From an uncultured Spirochaetales bacterium (lineage in GTDB: Bacteria > Spirochaetota > Spirochaetia > Sphaerochaetales > Sphaerochaetaceae), in NCBI GenBank assembly GCA_949297785.1, contig CASFTW010000018.1, positions 1 to 35,779 on the forward strand: a stretch of DNA of 35,779 nucleotides, written 5' to 3'. Below the pieces are notes generated by a model. The model ran no database searches. It was not told the origin of the DNA and saw only the letters and a program-made list of their open reading frames with translations. The position numbers were made by a program, and so were the translations under genes. Within the stretch, counting starts at the first letter, position 1. The number at the start of each line of letters is the position of its first letter. This document shows, one piece after another, positions 1 through 9,471 of the stretch.

Positions 1-195
1 GGAGAAAGGAAAATGAGTTCGGTATGGAAAGAAGTTGAAGATGAAGGGATCGTGAAAGGTATTGAAAAAGGCAAATCAGAAGTTGCAAGGAATCTGCTTA
101 TGAAAAACAAAATGAGTGAAGCGGAGATTGCTGAAGTGACAGATCTGTCCCTCGATGAGGTCAGTAAGATAAAGTCACAGATGAAGATGTGTTGA
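1..195 (+). CDS. C-terminal part of an Rpn-family nuclease/transposase-like protein (5' end outside window)
   Basis: The frame is open from the first base of the window, so this is probably the tail of a longer gene and not a 60-residue gene starting at the ATG at 13. A GGAGAAAGG sequence just before that ATG does leave an independent small ORF possible. The visible protein has the low-complexity linker rich in G, K and E (VKGIEKGKSE) followed by a short helix-turn-helix-like end (MSEAEIAEVTDLSLDEVSKIK). This is the usual ending of Rpn / PD-(D/E)XK 'putative transposase' proteins, which are abundant and often decayed in gut bacteria. The catalytic PD-(D/E)XK domain would lie upstream and cannot be seen, so whether the gene is intact is unknown. 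Confidence 0.6.
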   Translation, partial: GERKMSSVWKEVEDEGIVKGIEKGKSEVARNLLMKNKMSEAEIAEVTDLSLDEVSKIKSQMKMC

Positions 196-205
196 AAAAT
201 ACTTG

Positions 206-234
206 TTTCATGAGCCGGCTGACGGCTCATGAAA
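206..234. terminator. Stem-loop between convergent genes, probable terminator
   Basis: A perfect 12-base inverted repeat (TTTCATGAGCCG at 206-217 and its complement at 223-234) with a 5-base loop lies between the ends of the Rpn remnant and the ABC exporter gene. The T-tracts are imperfect: reading on the minus strand, a TATTTTT run follows about five bases after the stem. It most likely ends one or both transcripts. Confidence 0.55.
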
Positions 235-283
235 ACACATAGCAGAAACCATAAAACAGTTGCAGTATAAATCCGTGAAATGA

Positions 284-2014
284 TCAGGAAACGGATGCGA
301 ACTGGCTTCTGTAAAGCTCGCTGTAGAAACCGTTCTTCTTCAGCAGTTCCTCATGGTTTCCGGCTTCCACAATGTCCCCGTCTTTCATGACGAGAATGAC
401 ATCGGCATTGCGTATTGTGGAAAGCCTGTGGGCAACAACAAAGCTTGTACGGCCTTCCATCATCCTGTTGAAAGAATCCTGAATGAGACCTTCCGTTCTT
501 GTGTCGATATTGCTCGTTGCTTCATCAAGGATGAGCAGATCGGGAAGATCAATCATGCAGCGTGCAATGGCGATGAGCTGCCTTTCACCGCCTGAAAGGA
601 GACCTTCGTCATCATCGAGAACAGTGTCGTAACCATTCTCAAGTCTCATTATTATGTTATGGACATGAGCCTTTTTACAGGCTTCAATAACTTGCTCATC
701 AGAGAAATCACGGCCCATGGTGATATTATCCCTGACCGATGCCGACTTTATGAATGAATCCTGCAGCACGGAACCGAATGACCTGCGCAGGCTCGACAGC
801 TTTACGTCCTTTATGCTTATGCCGTCAATGAGGATATCCCCCTCATCGATTTCATAATAGCGCATGAGAAGGTTTATTATCGTGCTCTTTCCGGCTCCTG
901 TCGGTCCTACGATCGCCACATGCTGTCCTTTGCCGATCTTCAGTGAAAAATTCCTGATGAGATTCTGTCCCGGTGTATAGGAGAAACAGACATTGCGGAA
1001 TTCAACACTGAGCGCGCCTTCCGGCAATTCCTCCTTTCCCTCATCAACTATCTCTTTCTCATCAAGAAGCGCAAATACCCTGGAAGCACACACAAGTGCG
1101 TTCTGGAGCTCTGTCACGACACCTGTTATCTCATTGAATGGTTTCGTATACTGGTTGGCATAGCTCAGGGCACTTACAAGACCGCCTACCGTAAGACGTC
1201 CTGCCAGTACAAGAAAGCTTCCGCAAAGAGCCGCACATGCGTATACGATGCTGTTCACCGCTCTTGTCGCGGGATTGACCAGAGACGAATAGAATGTCCC
1301 TTTAAGTGAACTGTCTGCCCACTGCTCGTTGACACGGTTGAATTTGTCCTGACATGCACTCTGGAGGTTATAGCAGATGACCTCCGGGCTGCTGGTTATG
1401 AACTCATCGGTAAGATCTGTCTGCAGACTTCTCATCTGGGCAGTGCTCTTGAAGAAACGGTGCGTGCGGCTTGCAATGAATTTCGCGACCAGGAATGAAA
1501 GAGGACTGACCAGTATGACGACAAGTGCGATTATGAAGTCAAGAGAGAAAAGATAATATATGGTGACTACGATCGTGAGTGAAGCCGAGAAGAACTGGCT
1601 GAAGCCGAGCAGCAGGCCGTCTGAAAGCTGCTCGACATCATTGATTATCCTTGAGACGATGTCGCCCTGACGGTTGCTGTCAAGATAACTGAACGGAAGC
1701 ACTTCTATCTTTCTGAACGCATCGTTCCTCACATCACGCGCGATACGGTATGTCATCCTGTTGTTTAAACGGGATAGGACATACTGTGACACAAAACATA
1801 CGATGGCTGTTATGAAAATACGCACGGCATCTGATGCAAGGGCCATGAAGTCAACACCGCCGGGTCCGGCAAGGCTGTCTATCGCACGGCCGGCAAGCAG
1901 CGGAATATACAGCGATGCGATTACGTAAATGAACGCCATGAGAACGGAAAGGAAAAATTCCAGCCTGTAGTTCGCAAGATAGGAAAGACACCGCTTTATA
2001 GTCTGTTTATACAT
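284..2014 (-). CDS. ABC exporter half-transporter, catalytically canonical subunit
   Basis: A 576-residue ABC half-transporter with an N-terminal six-helix exporter domain (about 15-310) and a C-terminal ATPase. Visible motifs are Walker A GPTGAGKST (370-378), signature LSGGE (473-477), Walker B ending LLILDE with catalytic Glu498, and switch His529 (VVAHR). I chose the start MYKQTIK at 2014 because AAGGAGGAAAA precedes it. A longer frame begins at 2104 but adds a non-family extension inside the upstream gene. It overlaps the end of its partner by 8 bases, so the two are translationally coupled and almost surely form a heterodimer (MdlAB/LmrCD/TM287-288 class). The substrate is unknown; drugs, lipids or peptides are typical for the family. 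Confidence 0.9.
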   Translation of the reverse strand: MYKQTIKRCLSYLANYRLEFFLSVLMAFIYVIASLYIPLLAGRAIDSLAGPGGVDFMALASDAVRIFITAIVCFVSQYVLSRLNNRMTYRIARDVRNDAFRKIEVLPFSYLDSNRQGDIVSRIINDVEQLSDGLLLGFSQFFSASLTIVVTIYYLFSLDFIIALVVILVSPLSFLVAKFIASRTHRFFKSTAQMRSLQTDLTDEFITSSPEVICYNLQSACQDKFNRVNEQWADSSLKGTFYSSLVNPATRAVNSIVYACAALCGSFLVLAGRLTVGGLVSALSYANQYTKPFNEITGVVTELQNALVCASRVFALLDEKEIVDEGKEELPEGALSVEFRNVCFSYTPGQNLIRNFSLKIGKGQHVAIVGPTGAGKSTIINLLMRYYEIDEGDILIDGISIKDVKLSSLRRSFGSVLQDSFIKSASVRDNITMGRDFSDEQVIEACKKAHVHNIIMRLENGYDTVLDDDEGLLSGGERQLIAIARCMIDLPDLLILDEATSNIDTRTEGLIQDSFNRMMEGRTSFVVAHRLSTIRNADVILVMKDGDIVEAGNHEELLKKNGFYSELYRSQFASVS

Positions 2015-3728
2015 CTGCCTTTTCCTCCTTCTCGAACTGTGTGTAATAGATATCCCGATAAATACTGCTGGAAGCAAGCAGTTCCTCATGTGTGCCCATA
2101 GCACTTATGCAGCCGTTCTCAAGCAGTATGATCTTGTCGGCATTGAGAATCGAAGACGTACGCTGGGAGATTATGACTTTTGTCAGATCCCGTTTCACAA
2201 GTGCCGCTCTTACGGCAGAGTCCGTCATGTAATCAAGTGCGGAGAAGCTGTCATCCAGTATGAGAATGCGCCCGCCATGCACAAGAGAGCGTGCGATTGA
2301 AAGACGCTGTCTCTGTCCGCCTGAGAAATTGCGTCCTCCGGCTTCCACCGGGCTGTCAAGCCCCTTCTGCATTACAAAGTCATATGAAGCGGAATCCTTA
2401 AGCGCAACCATGATATCCTCTTCGCCGGCATCCGGGTTTGCAAGCAGCATATTCTCCCTTATCGTACCTTTGAACAGCCGTGCTTTCTGAAGCACCATGG
2501 TCACATTTCCATGCAGGAAGGAAAGGCTGTAGTCCCTGACGTTACGGCCGAAAATATCAACTTCGCCGCTTTTCACATCATACAGCCGGGCGATCAGGGC
2601 AGCCAGAGTCGACTTGCCGCTTCCGGTTGCGCCGATGATGCCGAGTGTCTGTCCTTTTCTGAGAGAGAAAGATATATCCGTAAGGACATTCTCGCTTGAA
2701 TCATTATAGGAGAATGAGACGTTCCTGAATTCTATTGCTTTATCACAGGAGTCATCAATCTCACTCACACTGCCGCTGTCCATGCCGGTGGCGGTGTTGA
2801 ATACAGCCTCGACTCTTCTGGCACTGGCCAGGGCTTTGGTTATGGTCTGTATCAGGGAAGCAAGCTTGATGAGCTCAACAAGTATCTGGCTCATGTAATT
2901 GAAAAGAGCGACGACACTTCCCTGTGAAAGCGTTCCGGTGTCAACCCTGAGTCCGCCGTAGTAAATGATCGCTATGATCGCTGTATTGACCACAAAGGAT
3001 GTCATGGGATTCGTCAGCACCGATATCTTACCGGCCCTGAGCTGGGATGAAAGCAGTTTCCCGTTCGCTTCCCTGAATGATGCCACTTCCTCATCCTGAA
3101 GGCTGAAAGCTCTTATGACTCTGACGCCTTTATAATTCTCCCTGCCCCGGGCAAGAAGTCCGTCACTGTGGGACTGAACCGTTCTGAAACGCGGGACACT
3201 TATTCTCAGAAGGACATAAACGATCAGGGAAAGAAGCGGTATTGCAACAGCGAAGATCAGCGCTGCTTTCACATCCACCGTGAATGCCATCAGCGCCGCA
3301 CCGAAAACCACAAACGGAGAGCGCAGCAGAAGCCGTAGCGTCATGTTCACACCGGACTGCACCTGATTCATGTCCCCCGTCATCCTGTTGATCAGAGTTG
3401 CAAGTCCCGTCTTATCACAGTCGGCAAGTGAAAAAGTCTGTATATGCGCAAAAAGCGCTTTCTTCGCATCGCGTGCGAAACAGGCAGCGGCTTTTGCCGA
3501 GAAATACTGTGCCGTGAATGACACTATAAGCCCGGCCACGGCAAGGGCAAAGAGAATGAGAACCATCTGTATGATAAGCCCCCTGTTCCCCTGCGGGATT
3601 GCATCATCAACGATAGAGGCCACGACAAGCGGCACGAAAAGCTCAAGCAGAGCCTCAAAAAGTTTAAAAAGGGGTGCAAGAATGCACTCCCTTGTGTATT
3701 TTCTGAGAAAAGAAGCTAAAGTCTTCAC
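2007..3728 (-). CDS. ABC exporter half-transporter, degenerate-site subunit
   Basis: A 573-residue ABC half-transporter and partner of the following gene. The membrane domain spans roughly residues 15-300. The ATPase has Walker A GATGSGKST (366-374), Q-loop Gln414 and signature FSGGQ (468-472). The catalytic Glu after Walker B is Asp493 (ILILDDS) and the switch His is Gln522 (IISQR). These two substitutions are what heterodimeric exporters such as TM287/288 show in their non-hydrolysing site, so this protein's Walker motifs should bind but barely hydrolyse ATP. The start codon is GTG, with AAGGAG seven bases upstream. It lies 18 bases after lysS on the same strand and may be cotranscribed with it. 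Confidence 0.9.
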   Translation of the reverse strand: MKTLASFLRKYTRECILAPLFKLFEALLELFVPLVVASIVDDAIPQGNRGLIIQMVLILFALAVAGLIVSFTAQYFSAKAAACFARDAKKALFAHIQTFSLADCDKTGLATLINRMTGDMNQVQSGVNMTLRLLLRSPFVVFGAALMAFTVDVKAALIFAVAIPLLSLIVYVLLRISVPRFRTVQSHSDGLLARGRENYKGVRVIRAFSLQDEEVASFREANGKLLSSQLRAGKISVLTNPMTSFVVNTAIIAIIYYGGLRVDTGTLSQGSVVALFNYMSQILVELIKLASLIQTITKALASARRVEAVFNTATGMDSGSVSEIDDSCDKAIEFRNVSFSYNDSSENVLTDISFSLRKGQTLGIIGATGSGKSTLAALIARLYDVKSGEVDIFGRNVRDYSLSFLHGNVTMVLQKARLFKGTIRENMLLANPDAGEEDIMVALKDSASYDFVMQKGLDSPVEAGGRNFSGGQRQRLSIARSLVHGGRILILDDSFSALDYMTDSAVRAALVKRDLTKVIISQRTSSILNADKIILLENGCISAMGTHEELLASSSIYRDIYYTQFEKEEKADV

Positions 3729-3746
3729 CCCACTCTCCTTTGATTC

Positions 3747-5318
3747 TCAATAACGTGAGAGTATCTTCACAAGCTTGTCCCTGGAACATGCCTTGAGGAA
3801 ACCTGCAAGCTTCGGACCTTTCTCCTTTCCGATGAGAACTTTATAGACAAGGCGGAAGAAATCGGCATTCTCAATACCGTTGTCCGCACATGCCTTGTAG
3901 ATATAAGCGGAGAAATCCTTCTCTCCAAGCTCATCCAGATACTGTTCTATATAAGAAGACAGATCCCTGAGAGCCTTTCTCTCGTCATCGCTGACGCTGA
4001 CCGGTTCGCTGTTCTCGCCGGAAAGAGAGAAACGGAAATCTTCCGGTGCGAAATTCGTGATCCATGCCCAGGCACAGCGGCAGCGGACCTGAAGTCTTTC
4101 CCTCTGTCCGGGTGTAAGACCGTCCAGACTGTCCAGTACTGCATCGATGTTGCCGGAATGGATCTGCAGAAGATTGCAAAGATGCCTGAAAGGAATCTGG
4201 TATCCGGGTTCGGATGGCACACCGTCCACCTGCGAAAGCTCGTAGATTCTCTTCTCCTTCTCCTTCCTCTTCTCATTGACGGGAAGAAGGCCGAAATAGA
4301 TTCTCTCGCAGTTGTCATAGTCCTCATATATCTTCAGTACATCAAGATCAAAAGAAATTGCAAATTCTGTATTCGGCCTTGTGGACACAAAAAGATAACG
4401 GCATATCTCCGGTGTATAGACCTCGAGAACATCATAAAGTGAAATGACCTCACCGGATGATGACGAGATCTTCCCTCCGCGTCCCTTGATTGAGATGAAG
4501 TCATACTGGAATGAAACCGGTGCCTCACCGCCGAAGAATCTCACAACTTTCTTTGAGGTGTCGAAAGAACCTCCTTCAGAGTGATGGTCCTTTCCCGCCG
4601 GTTCGAAATCAACACCTTCCCTTGCCCATCTCATCGGCCAGTCTATGCGCCAGGGAAGCTTGGCATATGGAGTTGTCCTGAGGTCGATTGTCTCTTCCTG
4701 TCCTGTTGAATCATCACGGTATGTGATACTGTATTCACCGTCCCATGCAAGTATTGTGGTCGTATCCCTGTCGGTGAATGAGGAGAAGACTGAGACCGGC
4801 CACCAGTCATCGTCCAGAGGCTGGGTGCGGTACTCATTCAGGACGGCCTTTATCTCTTCCTTATGTTCAAGAGCCGTCTTTATCCCTTCGGCATACATGC
4901 TGCTTCTGTATCTCTCAGCCTGATAAAGATACTCGGGCCTGACGCCAACGGACGGCAGGATCTTCTCAACATCAAGCTCGTTCTTTCTTGCATAGTTCTC
5001 CGCCTGACCCGTAGTATCGGGGACAAGCGTGATGGGCTTTCTGAGATATGTCTCGAGAAGCTCGGGCTGCGGCATGTTCTTGGGCACCTTTCTGAACACG
5101 TCATAATCATCCCAGCTGTAGATGAAACGAACGTTCTTTCCCTTGGCGCGCAATGCCCTGACAACAAGTTCGACAGAGATTATTTCCCTGAAATTTCCGA
5201 TATGTACAGTACCTGAAGGTGTTATTCCGCTGGCGCAGGTATAAAGCTCCTTGTCGCCCTTCTCACGAATAATCTTATCGGCGTATATATCCGCCCAATG
5301 TGTCTGATTTTCACTCAT
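3747..5318 (-). CDS. lysS: Lysyl-tRNA synthetase, class I
   Basis: Charges tRNA-Lys in the cytoplasm using ATP. It is the class I type (Rossmann fold), not the class II LysS found in most bacteria. Class I LysRS is typical of archaea, spirochaetes and some alphaproteobacteria, which supports a spirochaete origin. Visible signatures are HIGN at 39-42 and the KMSKS-equivalent KISSS at 283-287, and the length of 523 residues fits the family. I start at the ATG at 5318 (MSENQTHWAD), which matches known N-termini. A TTG at 5354 would add 12 residues but has no better ribosome-binding site. It sits between the PIG-L gene (75 bases upstream) and the ABC exporter pair. Confidence 0.95.
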   Translation of the reverse strand: MSENQTHWADIYADKIIREKGDKELYTCASGITPSGTVHIGNFREIISVELVVRALRAKGKNVRFIYSWDDYDVFRKVPKNMPQPELLETYLRKPITLVPDTTGQAENYARKNELDVEKILPSVGVRPEYLYQAERYRSSMYAEGIKTALEHKEEIKAVLNEYRTQPLDDDWWPVSVFSSFTDRDTTTILAWDGEYSITYRDDSTGQEETIDLRTTPYAKLPWRIDWPMRWAREGVDFEPAGKDHHSEGGSFDTSKKVVRFFGGEAPVSFQYDFISIKGRGGKISSSSGEVISLYDVLEVYTPEICRYLFVSTRPNTEFAISFDLDVLKIYEDYDNCERIYFGLLPVNEKRKEKEKRIYELSQVDGVPSEPGYQIPFRHLCNLLQIHSGNIDAVLDSLDGLTPGQRERLQVRCRCAWAWITNFAPEDFRFSLSGENSEPVSVSDDERKALRDLSSYIEQYLDELGEKDFSAYIYKACADNGIENADFFRLVYKVLIGKEKGPKLAGFLKACSRDKLVKILSRY

Positions 5319-5392
5319 GCCTTGGATTATGTCAGAACACACAAGTTTCTTCAACCTTGAGTGAGATGGAGCTCCACGGCGTTTTTACATCC

Positions 5393-6139
5393 CTATTTCC
5401 CCCTTTCGGGAAGACAATGCAGCTCTGTCTGTGACAGCAGGCGGAAGGCCTCTGCATGAAGCGACAGCTTTCTGAACCCGTAATTCAGAGATCTCAGCTT
5501 GAGATATGTAAAAATGATATTTCCTTTATCAAACTGGCTTTTATGGCAGGAAAGAGCGTTCATCTGCACTCTGAAATATTTTCCCGTCCTGACAAATACA
5601 TCTGGTTTCGCAGTCATGTAGAATGCCACAGCCTTGACTGGGGACGGAGAAAGCCCCATTTCATTCATTATTCCTCCGTATGGAGCAAAGCAGGCAATGC
5701 TTCCGGCCATTCTCCCGACATTCAAATGATCTTTATGGAACTCGCTGGTCACACAGGGATCAGGAGCGAATATGATGTCGGGACGGAAGGCCGAGACCTC
5801 AGCGGCCATTGCCCTGTAAAGTTCATCCGTATCATAGAACCCTCCGTCGGAGAATGAAAGGAACACAACATCATTCACACCGAGAAGACGGGCACTCTCA
5901 AGTGCCTCGGCCTTTCTTATTCCGGCAAGCTTTTCAGGTTCTGTGGTCTCAGAGCCGAAACGCCCGTCCGTGACAACAACGAAACGCACCTTCTTTCCCA
6001 TTGCCGCAAGCTTTGCGGCAGTTGCTCCCGCCCCTATTTCAATGTCGTCAGGATGCGGACCGAAAAACAGGAAGCGGTCAGCTTCCTCTATCTTCAGCTT
6101 TGGGAGTGCAAAATGAAGAGCCGCCTTAACAAGATTCAT
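5393..6139 (-). CDS. PIG-L/LmbE-family zinc deacetylase
   Basis: A 248-residue protein of the PIG-L/LmbE family, zinc hydrolases that remove acetyl groups from N-acetylglucosamine-type amino sugars (GlcNAc-PI, mycothiol and bacillithiol precursors, diacetylchitobiose). The zinc motif PHPDD is at 28-32 and the second motif, FHKDHLNVG, near residue 135. There is no signal peptide, so it acts in the cytoplasm. Its ATG overlaps the stop of the upstream symporter gene (ATGA, 6136-6139). This strongly suggests coupled translation and a shared substrate, which would be an N-acetylated sugar or glycoside imported by the symporter. The exact substrate cannot be read from sequence. Confidence 0.85.
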   Translation of the reverse strand: MNLVKAALHFALPKLKIEEADRFLFFGPHPDDIEIGAGATAAKLAAMGKKVRFVVVTDGRFGSETTEPEKLAGIRKAEALESARLLGVNDVVFLSFSDGGFYDTDELYRAMAAEVSAFRPDIIFAPDPCVTSEFHKDHLNVGRMAGSIACFAPYGGIMNEMGLSPSPVKAVAFYMTAKPDVFVRTGKYFRVQMNALSCHKSQFDKGNIIFTYLKLRSLNYGFRKLSLHAEAFRLLSQTELHCLPERGK

Positions 6140-7602
6140 CTGTTTCTCTCCTCAAGAGACCTGCAGATCCTTTCATAAGTCTTCTCATCAAGCCTGTACT
6201 TTTTCAGATACACGAGAGACGAGAGCACCAGCAGGATCATCGGGATGATGCACATCGCACACAGCATCGCCGTGCTGCGTCCTTCACCTGCACGCTGCAG
6301 GACAGCTTCGATTGACGAAAGTTTATCAGCTTCGCTTATGAGGCCCCTTGCCGCCATGTTTTCATAATCTGAGATGCTGTTGGTGTAATCAATCACACCG
6401 AAAATAATGTAGCTTGCACTTGCAATGACAACGGTAAGCGCGGATGCAAGTTTTGTGACAAACGGTCTGAGGGAAGCTATTATTGCCTCGTCTCTCGTTC
6501 CGTTGCGGTATTCATTGTACTCAACGGTGTTCAGTATCGAGATCATTGCAATCAGATACAGTCCGTACTGGCCGAAATTGGCAAGGACGTAGCCGCCTGT
6601 GAGGAAAGCGAACTTCAGCATGGAGGAAGAAGGAAGGACAAGACCGCAGACAAGTGTAACGACATACCCCGCAAATGCCGTAACACTCAGTATTTGCGCA
6701 AGTCTTCTCCGTCCGGCCTTCCGGCTAAGGAGAGGATAGAAGATCATGAGGAAAGCTGTCGGCAGCATGCCGATGGTGGTATAAAGGGAGAACAGCCCTC
6801 CGCTGTAGCCGAATTCGAAATATATGTATGTCGCACCCAGTCCGGAAAGCGCTATGCCGTTTCCGACCTGCTGCAGCAGGAGGAAGATACAGCACCACAC
6901 AAGCTGGTCATTGTTTCTGATCGTCGAGAATATTTTCCTGAAACTCACCGGAGGAGCAGTCTTCTCAAGATCCCTCCTGTCCTCCTTTGCCTCTGCTATT
7001 GTGAAAAGCAGGAAGAGAGGCGCAATGATTGCAATGATCAGGGCAATACGGCCGTATGCTGTTTTCGCAGAACCTCCGATGGCAAAGGCCCCGGTTGTGA
7101 GCATGGGGATCAGAATATTGGCAAGTGTTCCGCCTATTCCCGCAATGAGGGTTGTCCTGCTTGTAAGATGATTCCTCATCCCGGCATCCCTGCTCAGGGC
7201 GGGAATCATGCCCCAGTAGGAAATATCATGCATCGTGTAGGCAATGCTGTATGAGAAATAGATTACACCGAAGAAAATGACAAAATCCCAGCCTTCAAGC
7301 GGCACATTGAACATAAGAAAGATTACAAGGGATGTCAGCAGTATCCCGCTCAGCAGATACGGTTTGAACTTTCCCCATCTCGTTCTCGTCTTCTCTATGA
7401 TGTTTCCCATGACAGGATCATTGAGCGCGTCAAAGACCCTTGCTCCTATCATTATGGCGGTCACTGCCGCAAGCTGTGAGGCATTCAGATTCTGAGTGAA
7501 AAGAATGAAAGTGAGAAGGAAATTCGTTACAAGGGCATAGACCATGTCCCGGCCGAATGTTCCAAGCGGAAAGAAAAGAAGGTTCCTTTTGTCTTCAGTC
7601 AT
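6136..7602 (-). CDS. GPH-family (MelB-like) sugar/cation symporter
   Basis: A 488-residue, roughly 12-helix inner-membrane protein of the major facilitator superfamily, glycoside-pentoside-hexuronide (GPH) group. It shows the family's N-terminal FFPLGTFGRDM-like segment, the NDPVMG motif (MelB-type cation-site helix) and the cytoplasmic RTRWGKFKPYLL loop. GPH carriers import glycosides with Na+ or H+. Translational overlap with the PIG-L deacetylase argues for an N-acetylated substrate. The gene starts 38 bases after the UPF0210 gene on the same strand and could belong to that transcript. The Shine-Dalgarno match is weak (GGAAG close to the ATG). Confidence 0.85.
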   Translation of the reverse strand: MTEDKRNLLFFPLGTFGRDMVYALVTNFLLTFILFTQNLNASQLAAVTAIMIGARVFDALNDPVMGNIIEKTRTRWGKFKPYLLSGILLTSLVIFLMFNVPLEGWDFVIFFGVIYFSYSIAYTMHDISYWGMIPALSRDAGMRNHLTSRTTLIAGIGGTLANILIPMLTTGAFAIGGSAKTAYGRIALIIAIIAPLFLLFTIAEAKEDRRDLEKTAPPVSFRKIFSTIRNNDQLVWCCIFLLLQQVGNGIALSGLGATYIYFEFGYSGGLFSLYTTIGMLPTAFLMIFYPLLSRKAGRRRLAQILSVTAFAGYVVTLVCGLVLPSSSMLKFAFLTGGYVLANFGQYGLYLIAMISILNTVEYNEYRNGTRDEAIIASLRPFVTKLASALTVVIASASYIIFGVIDYTNSISDYENMAARGLISEADKLSSIEAVLQRAGEGRSTAMLCAMCIIPMILLVLSSLVYLKKYRLDEKTYERICRSLEERNR

Positions 7603-7640
7603 TCTTCCATTCTAACATCCGGCAGGGCTTTGTGGTATTG

Positions 7641-9005
7641 TTAATTTTTGAAACTGTGAACCGGAGCGGGAATTCTTCCTCCCCGCTTGACGAAATCATC
7701 GCAGGAATAGCTGTTGACCTTCATCACGGGGGCCGTTCCCAGAAGTCCGCCGAACTCAGCAGACTCACCCACACTCTTGCCGATTACGGGAATCACACGT
7801 ACTGCGGTGGTCTTCTGGTTCACCATGCCGATCGCCATCTCATCGGCGATTATTCCTGAAATCGTGGTTGCCTTCGTGTCTCCGGGGATTGCGATCATGT
7901 CAAGACCGACAGAACAGACACAGGTCATGGCCTCAAGCTTTTCTATCGTCAGGGCACCGCACTCTGCCGCCTCGATCATCGCATGATCCTCGCTGACCGG
8001 AATGAACGCGCCGGAAAGTCCTCCTACATAGCTTGATGCCATTATTCCGCCTTTCTTCACCTGATCATTCAGCAGCGCTATTGCTGCGGTGGTTCCGGGA
8101 GCACCGGCCTTCTCAAGTCCCATCACCTCGAGAATCTCTGCAATCGAATCACCTACGGCAGGAGTCGGAGCAAGAGAAAGATCGACAATGCCGAACGGGA
8201 TGTTCATCCTGCGGCTTGCCTCCTGTGCGACAAGCTGTCCGAGCCTCGTGATCTTGAAAGCCGTCTTCTTTATCTTTTCGCACAGTGCACCAAAGTCCTG
8301 TCCCCTGACAGTCTCAAGAGCGCTTTTGATGACACCGGGACCGGAAACACCGACATTGATGACATTGTCAGTTTCCGTGACACCATGGAATGCTCCGGCC
8401 ATAAACGGGTTGTCATCCGGAGCATTGCAGAACACCACGAGCTTTGCACAGCCGATGGAGTCCCTGTCAGCGGTAAGCTCGGCGGTTTTTCTTATGATCT
8501 GACCCATGAGAAGGACTGCATCCATGTTTATACCGGTCTTCGTGGATCCCAGATTAACAGATGCACATATATTGTCAGTACGGCTGAGAGCCTCGGGGAT
8601 TGACTTTATGAGCAGCTCCTCGGACTTTGTCATGCCTTTCGCGGGAAGAGCGGAATAGCCTCCCAGGAAATTGACACCCACTTTCTTCGCAGCCCGGTCA
8701 AGGGTCTTTGCAATCTGGACGAAATCGCCGCAGGATCTGCAGGCAGATGCACCGATGATCGAGACCGGAGTAACGCTTATACGCTTGTTCACAATCGGAA
8801 GCGCATATTCCCTCTCGATCTGGTTTCCCGTCTTCACAAGGTCCTTTGCAACCGTGGTGATCTTCTCATAAATATTGTCGCACAGTTTCTCGAGATTATC
8901 CGAGATGCAGTCGATGAGGGAAATGCCGAGAGTGATTGTCCTCACATCAAGGTTTTCCTTTTCAATCATCGCATTGGTTTCTATGACTTCATTGATGTTT
9001 ATCAC
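7641..9005 (-). CDS. UPF0210 / PFL-family (DUF711) protein
   Basis: A 454-residue cytoplasmic protein matching the UPF0210 (DUF711, 'PFL family') proteins in length and character. Recognisable stretches include the N-terminal [21 protein letters not shown] and a glycine-rich region around [17 protein letters not shown]. The family has a pyruvate-formate-lyase-like fold, but its reaction is not known. The start codon is GTG at 9005, preceded by AGAGGA. It follows the ACT-domain gene by two bases, and these two families are widely found as an adjacent pair, so they probably work together. The ACT protein may sense an amino acid or other small ligand. Confidence 0.92.
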   Translation of the reverse strand: MININEVIETNAMIEKENLDVRTITLGISLIDCISDNLEKLCDNIYEKITTVAKDLVKTGNQIEREYALPIVNKRISVTPVSIIGASACRSCGDFVQIAKTLDRAAKKVGVNFLGGYSALPAKGMTKSEELLIKSIPEALSRTDNICASVNLGSTKTGINMDAVLLMGQIIRKTAELTADRDSIGCAKLVVFCNAPDDNPFMAGAFHGVTETDNVINVGVSGPGVIKSALETVRGQDFGALCEKIKKTAFKITRLGQLVAQEASRRMNIPFGIVDLSLAPTPAVGDSIAEILEVMGLEKAGAPGTTAAIALLNDQVKKGGIMASSYVGGLSGAFIPVSEDHAMIEAAECGALTIEKLEAMTCVCSVGLDMIAIPGDTKATTISGIIADEMAIGMVNQKTTAVRVIPVIGKSVGESAEFGGLLGTAPVMKVNSYSCDDFVKRGGRIPAPVHSFKN

Positions 9006-9007
9006 GG

Positions 9008-9280
9008 CTAGATCCTCTGCATCTGGTTGAATATGTCTTCTCTCTGGAGCTTTATGATACAGCCCATGGAACGTCCCAGCTCCTCAAGGCCTTCCGACAG
9101 AGGAAGGAACTCGACGGATGCGTTGTTGGTATCAGTGATCATCATCATATTGAAGAACCCGTCAACAATTGTCTGACTTATATCCAGTATGTTGACATTG
9201 TTCTCAGCCAGGTAAGTGCAGACCCTAGCAATGATGCCGACGCGGTCCTTTCCCACAACAGTAATAATAGATTTCTGCAT
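9008..9280 (-). CDS. UPF0237 ACT-domain protein
   Basis: A 90-residue stand-alone ACT-domain protein, exactly the usual UPF0237 length. The start [20 protein letters not shown] is the classic ACT beginning, followed by the conserved [11 protein letters not shown] strand. ACT domains bind amino acids or similar small ligands and control partner proteins. This one is related to the glycine-cleavage regulator GcvR type but has a single domain. A GAGG sits about seven bases before the ATG. It is the first gene of the minus-strand run and immediately precedes UPF0210, its conserved neighbour in many bacteria. Confidence 0.92.
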   Translation of the reverse strand: MQKSIITVVGKDRVGIIARVCTYLAENNVNILDISQTIVDGFFNMMMITDTNNASVEFLPLSEGLEELGRSMGCIIKLQREDIFNQMQRI

Positions 9281-9471
9281 ATGTTAACCTCACTGTGAGT
9301 TTGCTTCATTACAGGGAAAAAGACAATCCTTCACGCCCAATATGCACATTTCATGATGCATTTATGTATTTTACGTGAACAGAGGCTGGCCGTCGGCATC
9401 TTCACACAATCTTCATTTGAATTTTGTCATGATGAGAGTTATCACTGGCTGTGTGAAAGGAGAAAAGACAT

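Noticed and set aside
2015-2104. N-terminal extension of the second ABC exporter subunit
   Set aside because: The extension lies inside the partner gene and does not resemble exporter N-termini; the ATG at 2014 has a strong AAGGAGG-type site.
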